Counted from the stretch's first letter, positions 1 through 10,479 are shown. The stretch: 64,000 nucleotides of DNA from Duganella aquatilis (GCF_009674565.1 NZ_WKJL01000003.1:1-64000), one strand, 5' to 3'. Made by a program: numbers and translations. The notes: generated by a model from the sequence alone, not told the origin.

Positions 1-380
1 TGGGCATCGAGCCGCGCGCGCGCATCGTGGCGGCCGCCGTCACCGGCAGCGATCCGACGCTGATGCTGGCCGCGCCGGCCGCCGCCATCCGCAAGGCGCT
101 GAAGAAAGCCGCGCTGTCCATCAACGAGATCGACCTGTTTGAAGTCAACGAAGCCTTTGCCGCCGTCGTGCTGCACTGCCTGCGCGCGCTGCATATTCCG
201 GAGGACAAGGCCAACGTCAACGGCGGCGCCATCGCGCTGGGCCATCCGCTGGGCGCCACCGGCTGCATGCTGCTCGGCGCGCTGCTGGACGAGCTGGAGG
301 AACGTCGCCTGCGCCGCGGCGTGGTGGCGATGAGCGTCGGTGGTGGCATGGGCATCGCCACCGTGGTGGAACGGATGTGA
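1..380 (+). CDS. Thiolase family protein, C-terminal part (acetyl-CoA acetyltransferase-like)
   Basis: This is the C-terminal quarter of a thiolase; the start lies before the window and the frame is open from base 3. Thiolases condense or cleave acyl-CoA in beta-oxidation and related routes. The family's NGGAIALGHPLGATG block with its active-site histidine is present. The second active-site block, normally CxGGG with the catalytic cysteine near the C-terminus, reads MSVGGGMGIATV here, so the cysteine is a serine (codon AGC). The next gene, a crotonase-fold protein, starts inside the last codons, so the two are translationally coupled. The protein may be a degenerate or non-canonical thiolase. 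The family is certain, the activity doubtful. Confidence 0.85.
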   Translation, partial: GIEPRARIVAAAVTGSDPTLMLAAPAAAIRKALKKAALSINEIDLFEVNEAFAAVVLHCLRALHIPEDKANVNGGAIALGHPLGATGCMLLGALLDELEERRLRRGVVAMSVGGGMGIATVVERM

Positions 381-1240
381 ACATGATCAGCACCCACCAG
401 AACGGCGGCGCCCTCACCGCGCTGCTGGCGGCGCGCGCCATCAATCCGCTGAGTCGTTTATTCCAGCGCGAACTGGCGACGCTGCTGGAAAAGCTGGAAG
501 TCCGCCGCAGCAAGCTCAGCGCCGTCATCATCAGCTTCGACGCCGAGCCGGGCGCTACCAGCCACGAACTGGAACACCTGATGGCGCTGACGTCTGCCCA
601 GGCCGCCGACTGCATGCACATGCTGGACGCCTACAATGCGCTGCTGCGCCGGCTGGAAGGCCTGGGCATGCCGGTGATCGCCGCGCTGGCCGGCGAGGTC
701 AGCGGCCATGCCTTCGGCCTGGCGCTGGCCTGCCATCACCGCATCGGCCTGAACGACGCGCGCTTCAGCCTGCCGCAGGTACAGCTGGGACTGGCGCCGG
801 CCGCCGGCGAAATCGCCCGCACCGCGCGGCTGGCGGGTTTGCGGGCCGCCATGCCGCTGCTGCTGGAAGGCGCGGTCCTGAGCGCCGAGCAGGTGCGGCA
901 GGCGGGCCTGCTGCACGCCGTTGCCGCCAGCGAGTCCGAGCTGGCGCGGCTGGTCGCGACTGCCCAGGACAACGGCGCCGTCATGCAGCCCTGGCAGGCA
1001 AAAAACTACCGCCTGCCGGGCGGTGAACTGGACAGCGCACCGCTGCGCGCCCTGCTGCAACAGGCACCGGCCCGTGTCCGCGAACGCGCCGGCGGCCCCC
1101 ATCCGGCCGCCGAGGCCATCCTCTGCGCCATGGTCGAGGGCCTGCAGGTGGATTTCGATAATGCGCTGCTCATTGAGAGCCGATATTTTTGTCAAACCGC
1201 TATCAATCCGGTTCTGCGCAAGAGCGGCTTTCTTCTCTAA
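377..1240 (+). CDS. Crotonase/enoyl-CoA hydratase-fold protein lacking both catalytic glutamates
   Basis: 287 residues from a GTG that overlaps the thiolase stop by 4 bases; an in-frame ATG follows at 383 and could be the true start. The crotonase core is recognisable around residues 95-150 (AGEVSGHAFGLALACHHRIG, then LPQVQLGLAP). In active hydratases such as FadB/FadJ the equivalent blocks carry glutamates (GGGCE and LPE). Here those positions are Gly and Gln. The fold is therefore clear but classical hydration of enoyl-CoA is unlikely. Pairing with an altered thiolase suggests a modified beta-oxidation-like module, a CoA-ester-binding role, or decay of both genes. The reading frame is intact and ends in KSGFLL. 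Confidence 0.75.
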   Translation: MNMISTHQNGGALTALLAARAINPLSRLFQRELATLLEKLEVRRSKLSAVIISFDAEPGATSHELEHLMALTSAQAADCMHMLDAYNALLRRLEGLGMPVIAALAGEVSGHAFGLALACHHRIGLNDARFSLPQVQLGLAPAAGEIARTARLAGLRAAMPLLLEGAVLSAEQVRQAGLLHAVAASESELARLVATAQDNGAVMQPWQAKNYRLPGGELDSAPLRALLQQAPARVRERAGGPHPAAEAILCAMVEGLQVDFDNALLIESRYFCQTAINPVLRKSGFLL

Positions 1241-1404
1241 CGCGCGGTTTTTCGACCGAACTCAAGCGTTTTCTGTAAAAGTCGCTGAGATGTTGTCTTT
1301 TTTCATGTAATTTCACTGGCATCAGTGATACATTGCGTTCTGGTTTTGCAAGATCCGAGCCACCAGATTGTTACGTGCATAAATTGAAAGAATAGATTTT
1401 CGCG

Positions 1405-3123
1405 ATGCCAACCAGTGTTCTGCCCCAGCCGCGTCATGAATTGGATAACCTCATGGAAGAGGCTGGCGATGTTGTTTTCCGTTTGAATCCGCTCGGCCAA
1501 CTGCTGTTTGCCAGCCAACGCGCCAACGCCCGTGTGGGCGGCGCCGCGCTGGCCGGCACTGCATTGGCCAACCTGCTGGCGGATGCCGACCATGCCCAGC
1601 TGGCGCCGGTACTGGCCGCCGTGCTGGAGACGCGCGCACCGCGCCTGCTCGAAGCGCGCCTGAAAACGCCCGACATCGAAATCTGGCACGAACTGCGCAT
1701 CTCCTGCTACGCCAATGCCGACGACACGCCCGAGCTGCTGGTGGTCGGCCGCGACATGACGGTGCAGCACGCCACGGAAGAACGCCTGCGCCACATGGCC
1801 ACGCACGACGCTTTGACGGAACTGCCAAACCGCCTGCTGCTGTCGGACCGCATGCGCATGGTGATCGCCAACGCGCGCCGTTCCGGCCAGGGCTTCTCGG
1901 TGGCCACCATCGGCCTGGACGGTTTCAAGAAAGTCAATGACGGCCTCGGCCATCCGATCGGCGACGCCCTGCTGCGCACCGCCGCCCAGCGCCTGCGCAA
2001 GACCCTGCGCGACAGCGACACCCTGGCCCGCGTCGGCGGCGACGAGTTCGTCGCCATCCTGCCCGGCACCGCGACCGAAGCGCAGATCAAGCTGGTGACC
2101 GGGCGCCTGATCGCCACGCTGCAATCGCCGTTTGAAATCGACTCGCACACCATTTATGTCGGCGCCTCGGTCGGCGTCTCGGTCTACCCGCAGCACGGCG
2201 AGGACGACATCCGCCTGCTGGCGCTGGCCGACGCCGCCATGTCGCGCGCCAAGGAAACCGGCAAGGCGCGCGCGCTGGTCTACAGCAGCGCGCTGGCCGG
2301 CCCGCCGCAGCACGACATCTCGCTGGAGGCGGCGATGTTCCAGGCCGTGCGCGAAGGCGAATTCCTGCTGTACTACCAGCCGATCGTCGACGCCCACACG
2401 CGCGAGATCCAGGGCTTCGAAACGCTGATGCGCTGGAAGCATCCGACGCTGGGCATGGTGCCGCCGGCGCGCTTTATCCCGATCGCCGAGACCAATGGCC
2501 TGATCAACCTGTTGGGCGCCTGGGCGCTGAAGGCGGCCTGCGTGCAGCTCAAGCAGTTCGAAGAGGTGGCCAAGCGCAGCCTGTACATCTCTGTTAATAT
2601 CAGCCCCCGACAGTTCCGCAACGATAAATTCTTGGATGTGCTGGATGATGCGATCGCCTTTTCCGGCCTGCTTGGTGAGCAATTGGTACTAGAAATCACA
2701 GAAGGCACACTGATGATCGACCCGGTCCACGCCGAGTCCATCCTGTCCAAAATGGCCGAACGCAAGGCGCGCATCGCGATTGACGATTTCGGCACCGGCT
2801 ATTCCTCCCTCGCTTACCTGAAGCGCTTCCCGATTTCGGTCCTGAAGATCGACCGCACCTTTATCCGCGACCTGCCCGGTTCGCAGAAGGATGGCGCCAT
2901 CTGCAACGCCGTGCTGGACCTGGCCAAGCACCTGGACCTGTCCGTGGTGGCGGAAGGCGTGGAAACCGAGGAACAGATGCAGTATCTCGAAGAACGCGGC
3001 TGCCAGTACATCCAGGGCTACCTGACCGGCAAGCCGATGGCGGCCAACGTGGCGCTGGCGGCGCTGAAAGAAAGCATCCACGCCAAGATGGTGCCGGCGG
3101 ACCTGCGACAGGTGAGCCAATGA
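1405..3123 (+). CDS. PAS-GGDEF-EAL c-di-GMP signalling protein
   Basis: 572 residues with no membrane segments. A PAS-like sensor covers roughly residues 10-125, a GGDEF domain roughly 130-290 and an EAL domain roughly 310-560. The diguanylate cyclase signature is intact (VGGDEF at about 210-215). The phosphodiesterase signature is ETL rather than EAL (FETLMRW at about 338-344), a tolerated variant, and the downstream DDFGTGYSSL metal/loop motif is present. It may therefore both make and break c-di-GMP in the cytoplasm. The stop overlaps the ATG of the HDOD gene by 4 bases (ATGA), so the two form an operon. ATG 1405 follows a 164-bp intergenic stretch in which nothing else was recognised. Confidence 0.93.
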   Translation: MPTSVLPQPRHELDNLMEEAGDVVFRLNPLGQLLFASQRANARVGGAALAGTALANLLADADHAQLAPVLAAVLETRAPRLLEARLKTPDIEIWHELRISCYANADDTPELLVVGRDMTVQHATEERLRHMATHDALTELPNRLLLSDRMRMVIANARRSGQGFSVATIGLDGFKKVNDGLGHPIGDALLRTAAQRLRKTLRDSDTLARVGGDEFVAILPGTATEAQIKLVTGRLIATLQSPFEIDSHTIYVGASVGVSVYPQHGEDDIRLLALADAAMSRAKETGKARALVYSSALAGPPQHDISLEAAMFQAVREGEFLLYYQPIVDAHTREIQGFETLMRWKHPTLGMVPPARFIPIAETNGLINLLGAWALKAACVQLKQFEEVAKRSLYISVNISPRQFRNDKFLDVLDDAIAFSGLLGEQLVLEITEGTLMIDPVHAESILSKMAERKARIAIDDFGTGYSSLAYLKRFPISVLKIDRTFIRDLPGSQKDGAICNAVLDLAKHLDLSVVAEGVETEEQMQYLEERGCQYIQGYLTGKPMAANVALAALKESIHAKMVPADLRQVSQ

Positions 3124-4616
3124 TCAACAGCTACAAGGCCGCCACCGCGCTGGGCAACAAGACGCTGACGGAACTGGGCGACTGCACGCGCCGGCGCGGC
3201 GACATGCCGGGCTTCGCCAAGGCCATCACCGCCATCCTCGGCGCCATGCGCGGCGAAGACGAGCAGGAATTCAACATGACGCGCACCGTGCTGTCCGATC
3301 CGGTGCTGACGCAGAAGGTGCTGCGGCTGGCCAACAGCGGCATGTACTCGGCCTTCGGCCAGCATGTGAACACGGTGTCGAAAGCGGTGCTGGTGCTGGG
3401 CACCGAGGCGATCGGCCATCTGGCGCTGGGCCTGAAGCTGATCGAGGAACTGGCCGCCACATCGAACGACACCACCATCGCCCACGTGGAAATGGAAAAG
3501 GCGGTGCTGGCCGGACTGGTGGCGCAGCAGATCGCCTACACCGCTGAAAGCCGCCACGGCGAGGAAGCCGTGGTGTGCTCGATGCTGCACACGCTGGGCC
3601 GCATGATGCTGACCTATTACATGCCGGAGCGCTGGCACGAGCTGCAGCGCCTGGCCGACCAGACCTCGCGCACGGTGGAGGAAGCGGCGCCGGAGCTGCT
3701 GGGTCTCAGCCTGGAAGAAGTCGGCCATGCCGCCGCCATGCACTGGGGCTTGCCGAAGGCGCTGCTGAACGGCATGCGCACGCTGGCGCCGGCCGAACCG
3801 GGCGCCGAGATTTCGGAGTCCGACTGGATCGCCGCACTGTCGACCATGGCGGCGCGCTGCGCGGAATCGCTGTGGCATGACGACGCCGAGGGCGCCGAAA
3901 AGGTCAAGCAGCTGACCGAGAGCTATTCCGCCATGCTGGGCGTGGAGCCGTCGAATCTGGCGCACGCCATCGAGCAGGCCAAGGTGATCGCCGCCAACGA
4001 CCTGTCGATCGCGCCGTTGTCGCGCCCCGCCGAGCGCCGCGCCAAGGCGCTGGCCAAGACGCGCCAGCGCGCCGCCGGCAACAAGATCCTGCTCAGCGGC
4101 CTGTCCGACATGCGCGACGTGCTGGATACGGCCAGTCCCGGCCAGATGGTGCAGATCGCGCTGGAGACGGTGTACAAGGGCCTGGACTTTTCGCGCGCGG
4201 TGGCGTTTGTCCGCAACCGCAAGGACAACAAGTACGCGGCCAAGATCAGCTTCGGCGAAGGCACCAGGGAGCTGCTGCCATCGATGGCTTTCGACGACGC
4301 CTACGAACCGAATGTGTTCCACGCCGCCTTGAACAGCGACCGCGTGATCTTCATCGAGAACGCGCACGACGCCAAGTTCTCGGCCAAGCTGCCGCTGTGG
4401 TGGCGCAGTTCGCTGGCCGAAGCGCGCAGCTTTGTCATCCTGCCGCTGTCGGCCAACGGCCAGCCGGCTGGTTTCCTGTATGGCGACTGGGATGAGTCTT
4501 TCCCGCCGATCCAGCTGAGCCAGACCGAGTTTTCGCTGCTGAACGACATGCGGGCGATGGTGGTGCGCGCCGTCGAGCGCCGGCATGGGGTAACGCCGGA
4601 AGCGGTAGCGCGCTAA
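3120..4616 (+). CDS. HDOD domain protein with C-terminal GAF-like region
   Basis: 498 residues. Residues of about 20-230 match the HDOD fold, an HD-related domain without the metal-binding HD pair that is typical of signalling output proteins (LRLANSGMYS, LGTEAIGHLA). The C-terminal part, roughly residues 325-490, resembles a GAF sensor (FVILPLSANGQPAGFLYGDW). Its start overlaps the stop of the c-di-GMP protein gene by 4 bases, so the pair is probably translated together and works in one pathway, for example motility or biofilm control. The partner is inferred from context only. The gene ends 4 bases into the convergent Rpn-type pseudogene. Confidence 0.88.
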   Translation: MINSYKAATALGNKTLTELGDCTRRRGDMPGFAKAITAILGAMRGEDEQEFNMTRTVLSDPVLTQKVLRLANSGMYSAFGQHVNTVSKAVLVLGTEAIGHLALGLKLIEELAATSNDTTIAHVEMEKAVLAGLVAQQIAYTAESRHGEEAVVCSMLHTLGRMMLTYYMPERWHELQRLADQTSRTVEEAAPELLGLSLEEVGHAAAMHWGLPKALLNGMRTLAPAEPGAEISESDWIAALSTMAARCAESLWHDDAEGAEKVKQLTESYSAMLGVEPSNLAHAIEQAKVIAANDLSIAPLSRPAERRAKALAKTRQRAAGNKILLSGLSDMRDVLDTASPGQMVQIALETVYKGLDFSRAVAFVRNRKDNKYAAKISFGEGTRELLPSMAFDDAYEPNVFHAALNSDRVIFIENAHDAKFSAKLPLWWRSSLAEARSFVILPLSANGQPAGFLYGDWDESFPPIQLSQTEFSLLNDMRAMVVRAVERRHGVTPEAVAR

Positions 4617-5571
4617 GCGCGCGCCTGCGGCGCAAAAACCTGCCTGAGCGATTGCGCCTCCGCCAGCGCATCGCTCCAGGCGCCGAGTTGCTCCACGCTG
4701 GCTTTCGCCAACCTCCTCCGCGTCGTTTGCGGCAGCGGCCCGAAACGCTGTAACAACAGGCGCTCCAGCAACAGCGCCGCCCCTTCCCGGCGGCCTTGCT
4801 CCAGACCTCTTTCCAAACCTTTTTCAATGCCTTTTTCCAGTCCTTGCGTCAGACCTTTCTTCAATCCTCGTTCCCATCCCTTGTCGATGAACGACTGCTC
4901 CAACGGGCTAATCCATTCCATTTTGCGCTCCTTTTCCAACTGGAGAACCGCCTGCCAATAGCGTTGCTGGTGTGATGCAGGCAAAACCATCATCCAGTTA
5001 ATCACTTTGAACAAAACAATTATGCGCTGCTTGCGCCAACCATGTTGGTACAGTAGCTTGGTCAGTTGCCACTTGGCGGCATACAACTCATCCGCATCGC
5101 GTCGATCTGGCTGGCATAATCCAGCAGCTTGGCGGCAGCAAACGAAATCCCCATCACCGTGCCCAGCAAGCTGTTGTGAAAAGCTTGCGGGCGCCAAACA
5201 GGATCATCATCGGCCAACAACACCAGACTGGCAACCGGCTGTTTATACTCAGCAAAAATACGGTAGTTATAGTCGAGCACACGCCGCGCCAGCGAACCAT
5301 CGCGCTGCGCCTGGACTTCGATGTGGATCAGCACCCATTGCACGCCGCCGTCGCGCAGCGACACTTCAACCAGCTTGTCCGCCACCAAACCGCCAGGAGA
5401 ATCGCCAAAGCCGATTCCTGCCAGCTCCTTATCCCGAAAGCGCGGGCGTTTGGACCAATCGATCTGCGTCGCAATCTCGCCGAAGAAGAAGGTCATGAAG
5501 TCGCGAAATGCATGCGTCACTGCGCTTTTCCAGGGCGAATCATAACGGGCGGGCGGTGTGGGCGGCGGCAT
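4613..5571 (-). pseudogene. Rpn-family PD-(D/E)XK nuclease (transposase_31-like), frameshifted
   Basis: Two reading frames on the minus strand together make one Rpn-like protein. The N-terminal piece starts at ATG 5571 (residues such as VTHAFRDFMTFFFGEI and the nuclease core VLIHIEVQAQRDGSLARRVLDYNYRIF) and stops near 5062 after LLDYASQIDAM. The C-terminal piece (ELYAAKWQLTKLLYQHGWRK onwards, then a lysine/glutamate-rich GLEKGIEKGLERGLEQG tail) is in another frame from about 5100. Intact relatives carry about 20 more residues between these blocks, so a small deletion with a frameshift is likely. Rpn proteins are recombination-promoting nucleases spread as repeated families. The C-terminus overlaps the HDOD gene stop by 4 bases. 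Confidence 0.8.
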
Positions 5572-5627
5572 TCGCCCAGTCTACGGCGACGCCCTGCCCC
5601 GTCATATGAGGTACTGCAAATTTCTGA

Positions 5628-6779
5628 TCAATGGCCGTCGTTGCGCTGCCAGCGGAACGACAAGGTCGCCGCCACGGCGGACAGGGATACCAGCGCCGCC
5701 GCCACAAAGTACACCGATTCCGCGCCCGCCCGCTCCCACCATTGCGCCAGGAACAGGCCGCCCAGCGAGCCGCCGATGCCATACGAAATGCTCATGTACA
5801 GCGCCTGCCCGCGCGCCTGCAACGGCCCGGAGAACCAGCGCTGCAACGACATCACCGACGACGAATGGTGCAGCGCAAAGGTCGCCGCATGCATCAGCTG
5901 CGCCACGATCAGCAGCCAAAGCTGATGCGAGCCGGCGCCTATCATCAGGAAGCGCACCACGGCCACGCCCAGCGCCAGATACATCATGCGCATCGCACCC
6001 CAGCGCCTGAACAGCGGCGCCTGAAAGTAGAACAGCATCACTTCGGCCAGCACACCCAACGACCACATGGCGCCGATCACGGTCTTGCTATAGCCGCTGC
6101 GTTCCAGGTACAGCGAATAGAAGGTATACAGCGAAGCATGCGCCGACACCATCAGCGCGGTCGAAGCAAAGAAGGCGATCACCTCGCGCCGGCGCAGCAG
6201 CGACAGCAAAGGCGGCGGCGGATCGCGGTGCGTGCGGCGAGGCACATCGTGCAGCCGGAACGCGGCCAGGATGGTCGCCACCAGCAGCCCGACCGCCACC
6301 CAGGGCAGCGTCACGATGCCGTAGCGCTCCAGCGCGATCGACGCCACCGACACCGACACAATGAAGCCGATCGAACCCCACATGCGAATCCGGCCATAAT
6401 AGGTCAGATCGCCCTTCATCTCGGACAGCATCAGCGCTTCGCAGATCGGCGCTTGGCCGCTGGTGAACAGATTGAGAATCACCATGGCCAGCATGAAGTG
6501 GCCAAAGGTCGCACCAAAGAAAAAACCGGAGAAGCCCGCCAGCGCCGCAAAACCTGCCGCGCGCAGCACCAGCACGCGGCGGTCGTAATGATCCGCCACG
6601 TAGCCCCAGACATTCGGACCGACGATGCGCAACACCTGGATCATCGACATCAGCACGCCGATCTGCGCGACCGTCATGCCCTTATCGGCAAAGAACAGCG
6701 TCGCGTAAGTGCTCCAGGTGCCGGCGTGTGCGTAGTAGCAGAACAGGAATAAGGCGAAGCTGAAAGCCTGCGCCGGCAC
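5628..6779 (-). CDS. MFS transporter (3-phenylpropionate transporter/HcaT-like subgroup)
   Basis: 383 residues, almost entirely hydrophobic with about 12 membrane segments. It begins PAQAFSFALFLFCYYAHAGTW, the N-terminal pattern of the MFS_1-like / PPP subgroup. Interdomain loops carry basic motifs (ADHYDRR near residue 65). The GTG start at 6779 directly abuts the aroC stop codon (6780-6782), so it is the second gene of an aroC operon and translation is probably coupled. The substrate cannot be deduced; an aromatic or nucleoside-like compound fits the subgroup. The frame is intact and ends 56 bases before the Rpn pseudogene. Confidence 0.85.
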   Translation of the reverse strand: MPAQAFSFALFLFCYYAHAGTWSTYATLFFADKGMTVAQIGVLMSMIQVLRIVGPNVWGYVADHYDRRVLVLRAAGFAALAGFSGFFFGATFGHFMLAMVILNLFTSGQAPICEALMLSEMKGDLTYYGRIRMWGSIGFIVSVSVASIALERYGIVTLPWVAVGLLVATILAAFRLHDVPRRTHRDPPPPLLSLLRRREVIAFFASTALMVSAHASLYTFYSLYLERSGYSKTVIGAMWSLGVLAEVMLFYFQAPLFRRWGAMRMMYLALGVAVVRFLMIGAGSHQLWLLIVAQLMHAATFALHHSSSVMSLQRWFSGPLQARGQALYMSISYGIGGSLGGLFLAQWWERAGAESVYFVAAALVSLSAVAATLSFRWQRNDGH

Positions 6780-7877
6780 TTACAGTTCGATGTTGGGAGT
6801 GGATACCTTGACGTCGCCGCACTGCGCGCGGTGCATCAGCGCGTGGTCGATCAGCACCAGCGCCAGCATCGCCTCGGCGATCGGCGTGGCGCGGATGCCC
6901 ACGCACGGATCGTGGCGGCCGAACGTCTCCACCATCACCGGATTGCCGTCCTTGTCGATCGAAGGACGCGGCGTGCGGATCGACGACGTCGGCTTGATGG
7001 CGATCGATACCGTGATGTCCTGGCCGGTCGAAATGCCGCCCAACACGCCGCCGGCGTTGTTGCCGACGAAGCCCTGCGGCGTCAGCGGATCGCCATGTTC
7101 GGTGCCCTTCTGCGCCACCGATTTGAACCCGGCGCCGATCTCGACGCCCTTAACGGCGTTAATGCCCATCATGGCGTAAGCGATATCGGCATCCAGCTTG
7201 TCGTAAATCGGCTGGCCCAGGCCCACCGGGATATTCTGCGCCACGACGTCGATGCGCGCGCCGATCGAATCGCCGGCCTTGCGCAGCTCGTCCATATACG
7301 CTTCCATGCGTTCGATGACGGCGGCATCGCCGGTGGCGGCGAAGAACGGATTGTCCGGCACGTGCGCCCAGTCCTGGAACGGCACCGCGATCTCGCCCAA
7401 CTGGCTCATGCAGCCCTTGAATACCGTGCCGTACTGCTGATGCAGCCACTTCTTGGCGATGGCTGCCGCGCCGACCACCGGCGCCGTCAAACGGGCCGAC
7501 GAACGGCCGCCGCCGCGCGGATCGCGGACGCCATATTTATGCCAATAGGTGTAATCTGCATGACCAGGACGGAAGCTTTCGGCGATGTTGCCGTAATCCT
7601 TGCTGCGCTGGTCCTCATTGCGAATCAGCAACGCGATCGGCGTGCCGGTGGTGACACCCTGGTACACGCCCGACAAGATCTCCACCGTATCCGACTCCTG
7701 GCGCTGCGTCACGTGACGCGAGGTGCCCGGCTTGCGGCGATCCAGTTCCGGCTGAATGTCGGCTTCGGACAACGGCAAACCTGGTGGGCAACCATCGATC
7801 ACACAACCAATCGCGGGACCGTGCGACTCACCAAAAGTAGTTACTGAGAACAATTTGCCAAAAGTATTACCGGACAT
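6780..7877 (-). CDS. aroC: Chorismate synthase
   Basis: 365 residues, the usual length. It catalyses the last shikimate-pathway step, anti-1,4-elimination of phosphate from EPSP to chorismate, using reduced FMN. Family motifs are all present: [19 protein letters not shown] at the N-terminus, [25 protein letters not shown], and [14 protein letters not shown] near the C-terminus. The frame is open further upstream, but the family start is the ATG at 7877 (MSGNTFGK). The MFS gene follows without a gap. Confidence 0.98.
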   Translation of the reverse strand: MSGNTFGKLFSVTTFGESHGPAIGCVIDGCPPGLPLSEADIQPELDRRKPGTSRHVTQRQESDTVEILSGVYQGVTTGTPIALLIRNEDQRSKDYGNIAESFRPGHADYTYWHKYGVRDPRGGGRSSARLTAPVVGAAAIAKKWLHQQYGTVFKGCMSQLGEIAVPFQDWAHVPDNPFFAATGDAAVIERMEAYMDELRKAGDSIGARIDVVAQNIPVGLGQPIYDKLDADIAYAMMGINAVKGVEIGAGFKSVAQKGTEHGDPLTPQGFVGNNAGGVLGGISTGQDITVSIAIKPTSSIRTPRPSIDKDGNPVMVETFGRHDPCVGIRATPIAEAMLALVLIDHALMHRAQCGDVKVSTPNIEL

Positions 7878-8128
7878 AGGAAAAGAATCTTCGGAAAAAT
7901 GGGGAAAGTCCCTCATTCTACCAGCCGACGCCCCGTGACGGGCCGCCTCAATAATAATTTCCACAAGGCAAGTTTCGCTTGGTAAAATATCATTCTTTTG
8001 ATACAAGTATGGTGCAACTTGCACATCAGCGCGCAAGCCACGCCTGAAAGCGCCGGAAAACCGCATTCTTTTTGACAATTCGCTATATACTTGAACGCAA
8101 GAACACCGAGTACTTGGAGAAGCTACAC

Positions 8129-10390
8129 ATGCCCCCACCGGTCACACCCCTTGAGCAATCCAAGGATGATCAAGACGATTTGGTATTCTTAGAAGAGCAT
8201 CCGGCCGCGCCTGTTTCGACGGGCGCACGCAATGTCTGGCGGGTCATGATTATCGACGACGACGAAGACGTCCACTCGACCACCACCTTTGCGCTCGGTA
8301 ACCTCGACATGCAGCATCGCCCGCTGGAGTTTGTGCACGCCTATTCGGCCGGGCAGGCGCGCGAATTGCTCAAGCACGAGCCGGAAATCGCCGTCATCCT
8401 GCTGGATGTGGTGATGGAACAGGACGATGCCGGCCTGCATCTGGTGCGCTACATCCGCGAAACGCTGAAGCTGCACGACGTGCGCATCATCCTGCGCACC
8501 GGCCAGCCCGGCTATGCGCCGGAAATCGACGCCATCCGCGATTTCGACATCAACGATTACAAAACCAAGTCGGAGCTGACCCGCATCAAGCTGTTCACCA
8601 CGGTGACGGCGGCGATCCGCTCCTACGAGCAGATCCGCAAGATCAACGACAGCCGGCGCGGCCTGAACCAGATCGTCCACGCCAGCACCCAGCTGATGAC
8701 CTTGCACGGCGTGCAGAACTTCGCCGCCGGCGTGCTGTCGCAGATCGGCGACCTGCTGGGCTGCGAAGCCAACGGCGTGCTGTGCGTGCAGGAATGCCCG
8801 GACGACGGCTGCCACGAGCTGATGGTGATGGCCACCGCCGGCACTTTCCGCCACTTGAGCAACATCACGCTGACGGTGCGCGAGGACCAGCGCATCCACG
8901 AGGCGCTGGAACTGGCGCTGGCGCAGCGTCGCAATGTCTACGGCCCGGATTTCATCACGCTGTACTTTGCCGGCAAGGCCAGCCGCGACTTCGTCGCTTT
9001 CCTGGAAGTCAAAAAAGCGCCGACCGAGATCGACGAGCGCCTGCTGGAAGTGTTCTGCAGCAATGTTGCTGTCGGCCTGGACAACGTCGAGCTGGTCACG
9101 CACCTGCATAACGCCGCCTTCTACGACCAGCTGTCCAAGCTGCCGAACCGCACGCGGCTGGTGGAAATCCTCGACGCCACCATCGCCGGTCCGGCGCGCG
9201 ACGACGCCACCCTGTCGCTGGTCGACCTCGACCACTTTGCCGAAACCAATGACGCCCTCGGCCACCAGTTCGGCGACATGCTGCTGATCGCCGTCGCCGG
9301 CCGCCTGCAAACCGAGCTGGGCGACAGTGTCACGGTGGCCCGCATCGGCGGCGACATCTTCTGCGTGCTGGGCGATTCGATGCAGGTCAATCCCGGCAAC
9401 ATCCTGGCGTTGTTCCAGCGCGCCTTCAGCATCGACGGCCAGGACGTGCAGCTGTCCGCCACGCTGGGCCTGGTGCGCCTGAACGAACACGAAGGCAGCG
9501 GCGCCGATGCGCTGAAAGACGCCGACATCGCGCTGAAACGCGCCAAGTCGCAGCAGCGCGCCGGCCACTTCTACTTCTCGCGCTCGATGGGCGTGGAAAT
9601 CCGCGAACGGGTGCGCATGATGCACGCGCTGCGCACGGCCTTCGGCCAGAACCAGCTGTTCGTGGTGTACCAGCCACAGATCGACCTGGCCACGCGGCGG
9701 CCGGTCGGCGCCGAGGCGCTGCTGCGCTGGCAGACGCCGGACGGCAAGTTCATCTCGCCGGACCGTTTCATCCCGATCGCCGAGTATTCCGGCCTGATTA
9801 TCGACCTGGGCGAATGGGTGATGCGCACCGCCTGCCGCGAGCTGGTGGACCTGCGTAAGGCCGGCCACCATGACTTCATGATGTCGATTAATGTCTCGCA
9901 GGTGCAGTTCCGCCATCCGCTGTTCCTGGAAATGTTGAAGCGCGCGCTGGAAGACACCGGCGCGCCGCCGCAGAACATCGAGCTGGAAATCACCGAATCG
10001 ATGGCGATGGAAGAGCCGGACCTGCTGATCAAGATGCTGGGCCAGATCAAGCAGACCGGCGTCAGCATCGCCATCGACGATTTCGGCACCGGTTTCTCGT
10101 CGCTGTCGTATTTGCAGCGCCTGCAGATCGACCGCCTGAAGATCGACCGCGCCTTCGTCACCGAAATTACCGGCTCGGCGCGCGGCAGCAGCATTGCGGA
10201 AATGGTGATCCAGCTGGGTCGCAACCTGGGCCTGGCGGTGATTGCGGAAGGTGTGGAAGACGAACGCCAGGCGCAGATCCTGCAATCGCTGGGCTGCCCG
10301 CTGGCGCAGGGCTTCCTGTTCGCCCGGCCGATGACGGCCACCGCCCTCAGCGGCTGGCTCAGCAACGACGCCCTGGAGGGCGCCGCTTAA
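8129..10390 (+). CDS. Response regulator with DUF3369, degenerate GGDEF and intact EAL domains
   Basis: 753 residues from ATG 8129, which has GGAGA about ten bases upstream; a longer TTG-started frame exists but is less likely. A receiver domain comes first (MIIDDDED, phosphoacceptor in [11 protein letters not shown]), followed by a DUF3369-like sensor segment, then GGDEF and EAL. The GGDEF signature reads GGDIF, so cyclase activity is doubtful, while the EAL motif (AEALLRW) and [10 protein letters not shown] are intact. The protein is most likely a phosphorelay-controlled c-di-GMP phosphodiesterase. No histidine kinase is adjacent. A perfect 41-bp hairpin follows the stop codon. Confidence 0.92.
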   Translation: MPPPVTPLEQSKDDQDDLVFLEEHPAAPVSTGARNVWRVMIIDDDEDVHSTTTFALGNLDMQHRPLEFVHAYSAGQARELLKHEPEIAVILLDVVMEQDDAGLHLVRYIRETLKLHDVRIILRTGQPGYAPEIDAIRDFDINDYKTKSELTRIKLFTTVTAAIRSYEQIRKINDSRRGLNQIVHASTQLMTLHGVQNFAAGVLSQIGDLLGCEANGVLCVQECPDDGCHELMVMATAGTFRHLSNITLTVREDQRIHEALELALAQRRNVYGPDFITLYFAGKASRDFVAFLEVKKAPTEIDERLLEVFCSNVAVGLDNVELVTHLHNAAFYDQLSKLPNRTRLVEILDATIAGPARDDATLSLVDLDHFAETNDALGHQFGDMLLIAVAGRLQTELGDSVTVARIGGDIFCVLGDSMQVNPGNILALFQRAFSIDGQDVQLSATLGLVRLNEHEGSGADALKDADIALKRAKSQQRAGHFYFSRSMGVEIRERVRMMHALRTAFGQNQLFVVYQPQIDLATRRPVGAEALLRWQTPDGKFISPDRFIPIAEYSGLIIDLGEWVMRTACRELVDLRKAGHHDFMMSINVSQVQFRHPLFLEMLKRALEDTGAPPQNIELEITESMAMEEPDLLIKMLGQIKQTGVSIAIDDFGTGFSSLSYLQRLQIDRLKIDRAFVTEITGSARGSSIAEMVIQLGRNLGLAVIAEGVEDERQAQILQSLGCPLAQGFLFARPMTATALSGWLSNDALEGAA

Positions 10391-10393
10391 TAA

Positions 10394-10479
10394 AAACCGG
10401 GGTCAGTGCCGACATTCGGACACGGGCTCAACCGCTAACGGTTGAGCCCGTGTCCGAATGTCGGCACTGACCCCGGTTT
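10394..10479. repeat. 41-bp perfect inverted repeat (REP-like hairpin) between convergent genes
   Basis: Arms 10394-10434 and 10439-10479 are perfectly complementary over 41 bases with a 4-base loop (CTAA). The arm begins AAACCGGGGTCAGTGCC. It sits exactly between two convergent stop codons (10390 and 10484). No clear T-run follows either arm, so besides acting as a transcription barrier it may be a mobile REP or MITE-type repeat. Confidence 0.9.

Noticed and set aside
7878..8138. N-terminal extension of aroC
   Set aside because: The extra 87 residues do not belong to chorismate synthase; the family begins at MSGNTFGK (7877).
8189..10285. Long minus-strand frame opposite the response-regulator-GGDEF-EAL gene
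   Set aside because: Shadow frame: composition is Gln/Val/Gly/Arg-rich without domains, while the plus strand has full conserved motifs.
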